From Vibrio sinus (lineage in GTDB: Bacteria > Pseudomonadota > Gammaproteobacteria > Enterobacterales > Vibrionaceae): DNA of 64,000 bases. The notes under the pieces were generated by a model, which saw only the letters and a program-made list of their open reading frames with translations, ran no database searches and was not told the origin of the DNA. Positions 52,651 through 60,652 of this stretch are shown in pieces (position 1 is the first letter of the stretch; each line of letters opens with the position of its first letter). A program made the position numbers and the translations under genes. Location of the stretch: contig NZ_JAMKMR010000021.1 of the NCBI RefSeq assembly GCF_023634645.1, positions 1 to 64,000 of the forward strand, given 5' to 3'.

Positions 52651-53412
52651 CTAACGTTGAATTTTACCAATGTACAACTTCGAATCGTATTCAAAAGGCA
52701 CTTTCCCATTCACCGAATATTGGTCAAACGCGACCTTTATTTCTTCCACTGCTTTTTTATAGTCTTGTGTCGATTCATCTGGGCTGTAGGAGCAAGAGCG
52801 TAACCGGCCAAGCACACCCTCAAAATCAAACTCTTGAGTATGCACAAAGGAATAAGTATCCATTTTGTTGCCAGCAAAAAAAGAAGCTATTTGTTCTTCG
52901 GTTAAATTTTGGTGATTCACTTGGCTGTAGTCAGTGCCATACTTTTTCAATACATCTTCATAGACAGCTTGACACCCTTCACCATACTTTCGGTCATTCC
53001 AGATTAGCGCCAACCAGCCATTATGATTTAGAATTCGAGCAAACTCTGCTTTGGTCTCATCATTATTAAACCAATGAAATGCCTGAGCGGCCGTAATCAA
53101 GTCCACAGAGTCGCTTTTTAAGCCAGTCTTCTCTGCCGAGCCATTTTGGCTAGAAAATCTCGTGTTAACAGACAGTTTTTTCTCCGCAGCATTTCTCATG
53201 TCATCGTTAGGTTCAACACCTGTCACCGTCACACCATGTTCCAGTAGAAGCTCGGTGAAAATGCCAGTGCCTGAACCAATATCCGCAACCACTGGCTTAG
53301 ATGTTGACCCCGTGATTTCAAACAATTTATTGAGTAATGATTCTGGGTAGCTTGGGCGGTACTTTTCATAGTCTTCAACGCGAGAAGAGAATCTTTTTTT
53401 TGAATCAGTCAT
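52651..53412 (-). CDS. Class I SAM-dependent methyltransferase
   Basis: The 253-residue protein has KPVVADIGSGTGIFTELLLE for SAM binding, VTGVEPNDDMRNAAEKKL and VDLITAAQAFHWFNNDETKA. The AQAFHWF motif occurs in trans-aconitate/Tam-like and related methyltransferases. The last residues (FDQYSVNGKVPFEYDSKLYI) are also usual for that group. It is separate in type from the neighbour at 51.8 kb. Substrate unknown. Confidence 0.86.
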   Translation of the reverse strand: MTDSKKRFSSRVEDYEKYRPSYPESLLNKLFEITGSTSKPVVADIGSGTGIFTELLLEHGVTVTGVEPNDDMRNAAEKKLSVNTRFSSQNGSAEKTGLKSDSVDLITAAQAFHWFNNDETKAEFARILNHNGWLALIWNDRKYGEGCQAVYEDVLKKYGTDYSQVNHQNLTEEQIASFFAGNKMDTYSFVHTQEFDFEGVLGRLRSCSYSPDESTQDYKKAVEEIKVAFDQYSVNGKVPFEYDSKLYIGKIQR

Positions 53413-53720
53413 TCTTGTTCTCCTTTATTAAAACGTTAAAATAATAAACGAATTAAGCGTAATTAACACGTGCGTAACGTTTGTCTTCAACAATGAAACA
53501 CCCTTTTATATTTCATAAAATTAACGGTTTAATTGGCAGAGTAAGGGGCAATATACGATTCAAACGGTTAATAACAAGGCTGTAGAAGCAACATAAATAT
53601 AATTTTTTATTGATTAAAAAAGTTTATTTATAAACAAAATATTCATGTAGCGTTAATTGGTACTTAGTTATAGTTTCTCTCGCAGTAAACAATATGTCCG
53701 TAATAACAGAGGAACAAAAG
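53413..53720. promoter_or_regulatory. AT-rich intergenic region before the OB-fold protein gene
   Basis: No gene is seen. The stretch is notably AT-rich (53560-53650) and separates divergent genes, so it should hold both promoters. No specific operator is recognised. Confidence 0.35.
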
Positions 53721-54116
53721 ATGAAAAAGCTACTACTACTATCTGCAATCGCAGTCGCTTCTACATCAGCAATGGCAGCAACAAAAGATAATCAAGGAGG
53801 GGGTTTCACTGGTCCATCGGCAGATCCCGTCATTACCACCGCAAAAGCAGTCAAAGACGCCAGCGATGATGCGGCTGTACAGTTGACAGGATATATCACG
53901 CAATCTTTAGGTGATGAGAACTACATGTTTAAAGATACAACTGGCCAAGTGCAAGTGGATATCGATGATGATAAATGGGGCGGTGTAAACGTAACCCCAG
54001 AAACGAAAGTCATATTAAAAGGTGAAGTGGATAAAGATTGGACGTCTAGAACCGTTGATGTCAAACGCGTTATGCTAGCCGACAAACCGGTTAAGAAAGC
54101 CGCCGCTGTCTACTAA
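53721..54116 (+). CDS. YgiW/YdeI-family periplasmic OB-fold stress protein
   Basis: The 131-residue protein has a signal peptide (KKLLLLSAIAVASTSAMAA). A bacterial OB-fold (BOF) domain follows: GGGFTGPSADPVITTAKAVK, VQLTGYITQSLGDENYMFKD, GQVQVDIDDDKWGGVNV and ILKGEVDKDW. The family is periplasmic and linked to stress tolerance. The ATG at 53721 has an AGAGGAAC site; a GTG/ATG further upstream is not used. A terminator follows. Confidence 0.92.
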   Translation: MKKLLLLSAIAVASTSAMAATKDNQGGGFTGPSADPVITTAKAVKDASDDAAVQLTGYITQSLGDENYMFKDTTGQVQVDIDDDKWGGVNVTPETKVILKGEVDKDWTSRTVDVKRVMLADKPVKKAAAVY

Positions 54117-54139
54117 TTCTCAACCTAGAGATGCAAAAA

Positions 54140-54170
54140 AACCTCCTTATCCATAGGAGGTTCTTTTTTT
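54140..54170. terminator. Intrinsic terminator after OB-fold protein gene
   Basis: AACCTCC (54140-54146) and GGAGGTT (54156-54162) with a 9-nt loop, preceded by A7 and followed by CTTTTTTT. Confidence 0.9.
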
Positions 54171-54377
54171 GGGGTCTACTACATCCCCAAGTCTTAAGCC
54201 AACAACTATTGCTTGGGTACTGAATTCCAAAGCAAGCTTAGACGACGTCATTCTCTACTTAATTCATTCATAATCATAGCGATAAACCTAAGATTGCATT
54301 CATGCTACGCTTACCAGCCGCTATATGATTAACGGCGGCTAGACCCAAACGAATAAATGTGACTTATACCCATACAT

Positions 54378-55103
54378 CTATTGCGAACTATTCAAAAAAC
54401 TGACCATGGTATGTTTTATTTCCTTTCTATTTACATGCAGTGATAATGACTCCATACCCTTTTGGAAAGCACTCTCACCAATACTATCTCTACGATGGTT
54501 CATTAGATCTTCGGAAAAAGCCTTATCAAATTCTGGATGTCCCTGTATCCCCAAAAAGTGCTGATCAATTAATATTATTGAATTAGGACAAAAGTCATTG
54601 GTTGCCAACACCTTAGTGTTACAGGGTAACTCAACAACTTGATCTTGGTGGCTGACAATCAAAGATAGTTGCCCGGATGATTGAACATTGGTATAGAACC
54701 AACGTGGCTGTTCGAGCACTTGATTAATGGCAACACCCGCTCCCCACCCTTTTGGAGATTTTACCACCTTACCGCCCAACGCCTGAGCAATAAGTTGATG
54801 CCCAAAACAGATACCTATTGTTTTGATTTCAGCGTCAAACACCTGGCGAATAAAGTCACTAAGTTCGACGATCCATTCATCCTGATCATACACACTGAAT
54901 TTCGAACCAGAGATCACGTAGCCTTCACATTCACATACGCTTTGAGGCAAGTGTTTGTCGACCGCATTATAAAATACCAACTCAAACTCATTTTTCTTTC
55001 CAGAGTCAATTTCGAATAAAGATTCAAACATATCCGAATACTGGCCATGCTTTTCTCTTAGCTCAGGGGCAACGTCATCACACAACAATACGCCTATCTT
55101 CAT
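54378..55103 (-). CDS. Class I glutamine amidotransferase-like hydrolase
   Basis: The 241-residue protein has the class I amidotransferase triad: the nucleophile C99 in GICFGHQLIAQALGG, and the histidine and glutamate in GIQGHPEF. There is no partner synthetase domain. Next to a glutamine-synthetase-like ligase it is probably a hydrolase that frees the product from a gamma-glutamyl compound, by analogy with PuuD. The ATG overlaps the dehydrogenase stop by 4 bp (ATGA), so it is coupled. The target compound is not known. Confidence 0.85.
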   Translation of the reverse strand: MKIGVLLCDDVAPELREKHGQYSDMFESLFEIDSGKKNEFELVFYNAVDKHLPQSVCECEGYVISGSKFSVYDQDEWIVELSDFIRQVFDAEIKTIGICFGHQLIAQALGGKVVKSPKGWGAGVAINQVLEQPRWFYTNVQSSGQLSLIVSHQDQVVELPCNTKVLATNDFCPNSIILIDQHFLGIQGHPEFDKAFSEDLMNHRRDSIGESAFQKGMESLSLHVNRKEIKHTMVSFLNSSQ

Positions 55104-56260
55104 AGTTTCCCCTCTAACGCGTTGATATAAATCTCACTGTACTGCTTCGCATTAAACAAAATTGGATTGCCTGAAGCACTAGGGTCAATAACAGACATAG
55201 TGCCAATTAAGTCTGCTTGGTTACCATTTAGATCGATGTCGGACAATGTATGAGGAATATTGAGAGTGCGCCTAATCTCCAATACCCATTGTAGAAGCGA
55301 ATCAAATGAGTGCTCATTTAGCCCCAACATCCGAGCAAGATTGGTCATTTTGCTGTCAATGGCTTCTCGGTTAGCAACCAATACATAAGGCATTAATATG
55401 GCATTGAGTAAGCCGTGATGTTTGTTAAAAAGTGCCCCTAACGAATGCGCCAGTGCATGCATAGCCCCCAAGCCTTTTTGGAATGCGGTTGCCCCCATCA
55501 TAGACGCCACCAACATATGAGTTCTTGCTTCTATGTTGTTACCGTCACTATAGGCTAAGGGCAGATTTTCTTTAATCAATTGAATAGCCTGCACGGCAAT
55601 ACCCTCTGCCATGGGGTGGTAACTAGAGCTGCAGTACGCCTCCAAATTGTGTGAGAGCGCATCCATCCCGGTTGCAGCAGTAAGGTTTGCCGGAAGGCCA
55701 AGGGTGAGAAGTGGATCTAACAACACTTTTTCAGGCAACATTTTCGGGTGGAAGATAATACGTTTAACTCGCTCTTGGGTATCAGTAATAACAGAAGCAC
55801 GACCGACCTCAGAGCCTGTTCCTGCTGTTGTGGGGATCGCAATCACTGGAGCAACACCATCACTGTCAGCTTTCGTCCAGTTATCACCGATATCCTCAAA
55901 TGCCCATAATGAGTGCTGTTGACCAGCCATCAATGCAATCGCTTTTGCGACGTCTAAACTAGAGCCGCCCCCAAGCGCAATCACTCCGTCAAATTGCTCT
56001 TTTTGAAACTGACTTACACCACGAGCAACGTCTTCGCCGGTGGGATTGCCAGCAAATTCACTAAATACGCTACATCGTATGTGACTTTCTTGACAACGTG
56101 ACACGATAGCTTGGGTGCTTGGCAATGACACAATGCCGGAATCCACAACAATCAACGCACTTTTAATACCGATCTGATGACATTCTTTATCAAGGCTATT
56201 CGCACAACCTTCCCCAACAGTAATCGAGGTTGGATAATTCCAATGAGTAAAATTGGACAT
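55100..56260 (-). CDS. Iron-containing alcohol dehydrogenase
   Basis: The 386-residue protein has the iron-ADH motifs: GGGSSLDVAKAIALMA, PTTAGTGSEVGRASVI, LSHNLEAYCSS and GAMHALAHSLGALFNKHHG with metal-binding histidines. The ATG at 56260 has an AGGAG site. The enzyme oxidises an alcohol to an aldehyde with NAD. Between a glutamine-synthetase-like ligase/aldehyde dehydrogenase pair and a hydrolase, the substrate is likely a gamma-glutamylated amino alcohol. That last step is inference. Confidence 0.9.
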   Translation of the reverse strand: MSNFTHWNYPTSITVGEGCANSLDKECHQIGIKSALIVVDSGIVSLPSTQAIVSRCQESHIRCSVFSEFAGNPTGEDVARGVSQFQKEQFDGVIALGGGSSLDVAKAIALMAGQQHSLWAFEDIGDNWTKADSDGVAPVIAIPTTAGTGSEVGRASVITDTQERVKRIIFHPKMLPEKVLLDPLLTLGLPANLTAATGMDALSHNLEAYCSSSYHPMAEGIAVQAIQLIKENLPLAYSDGNNIEARTHMLVASMMGATAFQKGLGAMHALAHSLGALFNKHHGLLNAILMPYVLVANREAIDSKMTNLARMLGLNEHSFDSLLQWVLEIRRTLNIPHTLSDIDLNGNQADLIGTMSVIDPSASGNPILFNAKQYSEIYINALEGKL

Positions 56261-56290
56261 AGTTATTCTCCTAGTATTCAACAACGATCG

Positions 56291-57679
56291 TTACGGGTGT
56301 TTGACATGAAATGACTTCAACTGAGTAAATGCCTCAAAGCCAAATTTGGACAAGGTGTGGCCTCGACCAGATTGTTTAACGCCTGTCCACGCTAGAGCAG
56401 GATCTAAGTAGTCACATCGGTTGACAAAGAACGTACCGGTTTGAAGCTCTCTTCCTAGTTCTACCGCTTTATCAATATCCGTCGTGAATATAGAAGCCGT
56501 TAAGCCAAATTCACTGTCGTTCATGAGCATCATCGCTTGCTCATCACTTTCAACCGACATAATGCCAACCACAGGACCAAACGATTCCTCTGTCATGACT
56601 TTCATCGAGTGATCAACGCCCGTCAGCAATTGTGGGGCAAGATATACACCATGGTTCGAATTGGCTTCATACCAAGCTGGATCGATGTGACTACGAGCAC
56701 CTTGCTCTAGCGCTTGCTTGATTTGATCACGCACCAAGCCTGCCGATTTCTCATTCACAACGGGACCTAGGGTCGTATCCATATCCGTTGGATCACCTAG
56801 CTGATACTGCTTAACTAACTCAACCGCTCTTGAGACAAAATCTTGATAAATCGAATGATGAACGTAGATTCTTTCTATCGCACAACAAGATTGACCCGAA
56901 TTGAAAAAAGCACCATCGATCACTGTCTCAACCGCGTGATCCAAATCCGCATCAGCACGTACATAAGCAGGATCTTTCCCGCCTAGCTCCAGCCCGACAC
57001 CAATAAACCGACCGGATGCAAATTCTTCTATCGACTGCCCCGCTTTCACAGAGCCCGTAAACGCCACATGATTGACATCACCAGAACGTATAACGCTCTC
57101 TGCCATCGAATGGCTTAGGTGTAAATACTGGAATACACCTTCAGGTAAACCTGCCTGTATGAAGGCTTCAACCAATCGCTCAGCACACAGCGGCGTCTGG
57201 GCCGAATGTTTAATAATCACGCTGTTTCCAGCAAGTAATGCAGGTATAACGGAGTTAATGGCGGTTAAATAAGGGTAGTTCCAAGGCGCTACGACAAACA
57301 CAACACCAATTGGCTCTTTTTCTATAAAACGGGTGAACCCTGGTTTGTCTTCAACGGTTGCAGGGCTAAGAGCGGCATCACTCGCGTGAATCATATACTC
57401 CCCGCGCTCTAGCACACCCATAATTTCATTTTTTGCGTATCTGATTGGCCGCCCCATTTGCCAACATATTTCTAAACCAAGCGATTCTTGGTTTTCTCTT
57501 AGCCACTCCAATGCGCGTTGGCAAACTCGTTGGCGCTCTTGTAAACTTTGCTTCGACCAAGATCGTTGTGCGGTGCGAGCTTGAATTAAAACCGAATTAA
57601 CTTGAGCTTCAGTCGCAAGCTCTCTAGTTACATATTCCTTGCCATCAACAGGAGAAATTGTTTTTTGTAGTATTGCCAT
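56291..57679 (-). CDS. NAD(P)-dependent aldehyde dehydrogenase
   Basis: The 462-residue protein has the aldehyde dehydrogenase motifs: VVAPWNYPYLTAINSVIPAL, VAFTGSVKAGQSIEEFA, GLELGGKDPAYV with the general-base glutamate, FFNSGQSCCAIERIYVH with the catalytic cysteine, and ESFGPVVGIM. It is near the family length of about 460-490. Position suggests oxidation of a gamma-glutamyl-amino-aldehyde to the acid, 30 bp before the iron-ADH gene. Confidence 0.92.
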   Translation of the reverse strand: MAILQKTISPVDGKEYVTRELATEAQVNSVLIQARTAQRSWSKQSLQERQRVCQRALEWLRENQESLGLEICWQMGRPIRYAKNEIMGVLERGEYMIHASDAALSPATVEDKPGFTRFIEKEPIGVVFVVAPWNYPYLTAINSVIPALLAGNSVIIKHSAQTPLCAERLVEAFIQAGLPEGVFQYLHLSHSMAESVIRSGDVNHVAFTGSVKAGQSIEEFASGRFIGVGLELGGKDPAYVRADADLDHAVETVIDGAFFNSGQSCCAIERIYVHHSIYQDFVSRAVELVKQYQLGDPTDMDTTLGPVVNEKSAGLVRDQIKQALEQGARSHIDPAWYEANSNHGVYLAPQLLTGVDHSMKVMTEESFGPVVGIMSVESDEQAMMLMNDSEFGLTASIFTTDIDKAVELGRELQTGTFFVNRCDYLDPALAWTGVKQSGRGHTLSKFGFEAFTQLKSFHVKHP

Positions 57680-57690
57680 GACAGATTGCC

Positions 57691-59058
57691 TCAGATAATT
57701 TCAAAGTACCGTTCCATTTCCCAATCGGTTACATGCTTTCTAAACTCCCTTTCCTCCCATTCGCGAGTTGCCGCAAAATGATTGACAAACTCTTCCCCAA
57801 GCAGCGTATTGGCCGCACATGATGATTTCAGGCGCTGCGCAGCGTCCCATAATGTTGAAGGAAGGTGAAGCGATGCATCTTGCTCTTGATCATAAGCATT
57901 GCCTTTCACAGGCTCAGTGGGTTGAAGTTTATTGATGATGCCATGTAAACCTGATGCAACGGCGGCAGCAAGTGCTAAATAAGGGTTTGCGTCCGCTGCC
58001 CCTAAACGATACTCAACACGTTGTGATTTGCTACTACCAGGAATGACACGTAACGCCGTGGTACGGTTTTCAATACCCCAAGTCGATGCCGTCGGAGCCC
58101 AATACCCGGGTACCATGCGTGTATAACTATTTATGGTTGGAGCTATCATGCTTAAAAATTCAGGCATCAGCTGCTGCTGCCCAGCGACAAAATGCTGCTG
58201 AATAGGACTCATGTTGTGGGCTTGGTCTTCTGCATAAAATGCTGATTGCCCAGCCTTGTTTTGCAAAGAAACATGAATGTGGCCGCTTTGGCCAGGAAAA
58301 TCCCCGGACCACTTCGCCATAAAGGTTGCGAGTTTACCGTGTTTTTGAGCCCATACTTTTAAAAAGGTTTTGAAAAGCGCCGCTTTATCTGCAGCGACCA
58401 GTGCCTCATCAACAGAAATCGCCGCTTCAATCACCCCTGATCCTGTTTCCGTGTGCAAGCCCTCAATTGGAAAGTCCATGTCTTCGCCCATTTTCAACAT
58501 CGACTCATATAACTCAGAGTGTACGCTGTTGCGAATAACAGAATAACCGAACCAATCCGGCGTGAACGGCTCTAAATTTTTATATCCTTTCTCTCGAATG
58601 CTATGAGGGGTTTCGTTAAATAGAAAAAATTCATACTCTAGGGCAGCAGACACGTTATAACCAAGCGCGTCCGCTTGCGCTAATACTCGACGTAGCACCC
58701 CTCGTGGACAGATAGCTTCTGCATCTCCTGTAAATTCACCGAGAAACAGTAGCATTCCCTCTTCATCATAAATATCGCGTCATGTCTCAGGTAAGATTCT
58801 AACTGGTGCATCTGGATATCCCGTGTGCCAACCAGTGTAAGAGACATTGTCATACAACTGGTCTTTTACATCCCATCCCAACACCACATCACAAAACGAA
58901 AAACCATGTTTTAATGCGGATTCAAACTTAGCCTTAGACATATATTTGCCGCGCATCACACCATCAATGTCAAAAATTCCGACTTTAACGTGTGATAACC
59001 CTCTTTCTTCGATGATCGCTAAAGCATCGCTGATCGTCTTTACATCCTTGGCCTGCAT
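57691..59058 (-). CDS. Glutamine-synthetase-like gamma-glutamyl ligase, interrupted by in-frame TGA
   Basis: One reading frame of 455 codons starts at the ATG at 59058 (GAGAGG site). It holds the glutamine-synthetase fold: VGIFDIDGVMRGKYMSKAKF in the N-terminal domain, ALEYEFFLFNE, SGVIEAAI, SGDFPGQSGHIHVSLQN and ENRTTALRVIPGSSKSQRVE. Codon 93 is TGA (58780-58782), in PET-stop-RDIYDEEG. The rest is intact and in frame, with an ATG at 58755 preceded by a possible AGAGGG site. TGA is one base from TGG, CGA, TGT or TGC. The stop falls near the boundary of the beta-grasp and catalytic domains, so a split enzyme, a recent pseudogene or a sequence error are all possible. The family is PuuA/IpuC-like. 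The neighbours suggest ligation of glutamate to an amine. Confidence 0.85.
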
Positions 59059-59129
59059 TGCCACCTCTCATTTCATCAATATCAAGGAATGCTGTTTTTA
59101 GACTTAACCCGAACAGCAGTTTAAATTAA

Positions 59130-59145
59130 TGTAACAAATGTAAAG
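59130..59145. promoter_or_regulatory. Candidate LysR-regulator site, ligase promoter
   Basis: TGTAACAAATGTAAAG lies 71 bp upstream of the ligase start. It matches TGTAACATATGTAGAG upstream of the LysR gene (60435-60450) at 14 of 16 bases. A nearly palindromic ACAWATGT core and a T-N11-A-like arrangement fit LysR sites. Confidence 0.5.
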
Positions 59146-59291
59146 TTAAATCAGTAAATTAGCATCAATTTATCAACAAAACTCTAAGACAATAGTCGGA
59201 TTTATGATGTGTGGCAGATAAATGGTGTATCAGAAGAGAAAAAGTTCGGTGTGACTGACAGAGAGAAAGATAACCTTAGTTTCATATAAAC

Positions 59292-59331
59292 GAAAGCCGC
59301 GCCTGGGGCCGATCCCCTAAGCGCGGCTTTC
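59292..59331 (-). terminator. Strong intrinsic terminator after LysR gene
   Basis: GAAAGCCGCGC (59292-59302) and GCGCGGCTTTC (59321-59331) are perfect 11-bp inverted repeats; the loop holds an inner GGGG/CCCC pair. On the minus strand GTTTATATG follows. Confidence 0.88.
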
Positions 59332-59343
59332 CAATAAAAAGCT

Positions 59344-60300
59344 TTAGCCTATCTGAACATGATCAGAAAGCCATGGCAGCTCTCTTTCCAACTTTGGCAT
59401 AAACTTATCACGAATGATCTGCTGGCTATTTTGGCTCATGCACAGTGGCAGGTTGTCGAGTTCGTTTTGACGACTATAGAGCGACAGCTCTCTAAATATC
59501 TGCTCACCACTTGGCAATGCCAAACAAGTCAGTTCCTCTCTCGGAATACCACTTTGTAACAAACAAAGCGGTGTCGTAATCGTCCAGCCCAGCCCAGCTG
59601 CAACACAAGACAGCACTGATTGGGTATTATCTAGTTTGACTTTTGTCGGCGCGTCAATGCGGCAACGTTCAATGTAATTTTCTACTGTCTGACCAATGAA
59701 AGAATCGTCGTCATATCTGACTAAGTCCAACTCTTTACTGATTTGCTCGAGTGTTAAATCCCGCCCTTCATAATTTTTCGGCAATACAATTAAAAAAGGC
59801 TCTTTTACTATTGGAAATCGAGATAAATACTCGTGGTGAGCTGAAGAGTCATCAGAAATCACGATATCAACGTTTCGTTGAATAAGGGACTCTCGCTCAA
59901 GATGTGAGATATCTGTACTAATTGTCCAGCTTTCTGAGTGATGACGAATAAGTTTGACCAATGGTGTCGAAAGGTGGTTTGCTAATGAGCCAACCATTGC
60001 CACTCGCAATGAGTGTATTTTCTCAAACTTGTCCTGAGTCACTACTTGACGGACATCTTTGGCTTTCTTAATTAGGTTAATGGATTGCTCATAAAAATAT
60101 CTCCCTGCTATGGTTAACCCAGCAGGTCGAACACTTCTATCGAGCAGTTGAGCATCGAGGTTTCTCTCAAGGTTCGCTAGGGTTTGCGAGACTGACGATT
60201 GAGTCAAGCCAAGCTGCTTTGCCGCCATGGTCATGTTTCCGGTTTGTGCGGTCACAATGAACACTTCTAACGTTTTTAAATCAAATCCGAGTTCTTTCAC
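59344..60300 (-). CDS. LysR-family transcriptional regulator
   Basis: The 318-residue protein has an N-terminal winged helix-turn-helix (LEVFIVTAQTGNMTMAAKQL, LTQSSVSQTLANLERNLDAQ) and an effector-binding domain with SLRVAMVGSLANHLSTPLVK and VLSCVAAGLGWTITTPLCLL. It sits just upstream of the gamma-glutamyl pathway operon on the same strand, separated by a terminator. A shared 16-bp motif before both this gene and the operon suggests it controls both. The effector is unknown. Confidence 0.9.
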   Translation of the reverse strand: MKELGFDLKTLEVFIVTAQTGNMTMAAKQLGLTQSSVSQTLANLERNLDAQLLDRSVRPAGLTIAGRYFYEQSINLIKKAKDVRQVVTQDKFEKIHSLRVAMVGSLANHLSTPLVKLIRHHSESWTISTDISHLERESLIQRNVDIVISDDSSAHHEYLSRFPIVKEPFLIVLPKNYEGRDLTLEQISKELDLVRYDDDSFIGQTVENYIERCRIDAPTKVKLDNTQSVLSCVAAGLGWTITTPLCLLQSGIPREELTCLALPSGEQIFRELSLYSRQNELDNLPLCMSQNSQQIIRDKFMPKLERELPWLSDHVQIG

Positions 60301-60374
60301 AGTTCCTTATCTCTCTTTTTTTTATTTAAGGAAAAATCTATAGCCAAACTATCTAGGGCCTATTGACCCGAAGC

Positions 60375-60398
60375 TTTTTGAAAATTAATTTTCAAAAA
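60375..60398. repeat. Perfect 24-bp palindrome upstream of LysR gene
   Basis: The bases from 60375 to 60398 read the same on both strands: TTTTTGAAAATT followed by AATTTTCAAAAA. The palindrome lies 74 bp upstream of the LysR start. It could be an operator or could extrude as a cruciform. Confidence 0.75.
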
Positions 60399-60434
60399 AT
60401 GAACATACAAGGTATTAATGCAGCCCTAACTATG

Positions 60435-60450
60435 TGTAACATATGTAGAG
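60435..60450. promoter_or_regulatory. Candidate LysR-regulator site, LysR promoter
   Basis: TGTAACATATGTAGAG lies 134 bp upstream of the LysR start and has a perfect ACATATGT core. It resembles the site before the ligase gene. Confidence 0.5.
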
Positions 60451-60596
60451 CTAGAGCAAATCATAACCTTGCAATCACTTCTCTGAATTGCATATTCAAA
60501 TCGCTTACGTAGGTAGATTTACTCATGCCAATACTTATCAGTCAAGTATATCGGCTTATTAATAATTCTATCTTGTGCTAATAACCTAATTTGTTG

Positions 60597-60627
60597 AAAA
60601 AAAGCCACTCTTTAGAGCGGCTTTTTT
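60597..60627 (-). terminator. Intrinsic terminator after efflux pump gene
   Basis: AAAAAAAGCC and GGCTTTTTT flank an inner CTCT/AGAG stem (60597-60627), with one A-C mismatch. The U-tract is present on both strands. It lies 25 bp past the pump stop. Confidence 0.85.
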
Positions 60628-60652
60628 ATAATTTTCAATCAGTTAGTTAGCC

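Larger units (their letters stand above)
60301..60652. promoter_or_regulatory. Control region of LysR gene, with a 24-bp palindrome and a terminator
   Basis: No gene is seen. It holds a perfect 24-bp palindrome (60375-60398), the LysR-type motif (60435-60450) and, at the far end, a terminator for the efflux pump gene. Confidence 0.5.

Noticed and set aside
53160..53360. CRISPR, tRNA or rRNA genes anywhere in the window
   Set aside because: No repeat-spacer pattern and no cloverleaf or rRNA sequence was noticed while reading both strands; the coordinates given are only a placeholder span.
58740..58790. Selenocysteine at the TGA of the ligase gene
   Set aside because: A short stem can be drawn after the TGA, but the loop lacks the expected SECIS features, and glutamine-synthetase-like ligases are not known selenoproteins. 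Mutation or sequence error is more likely.
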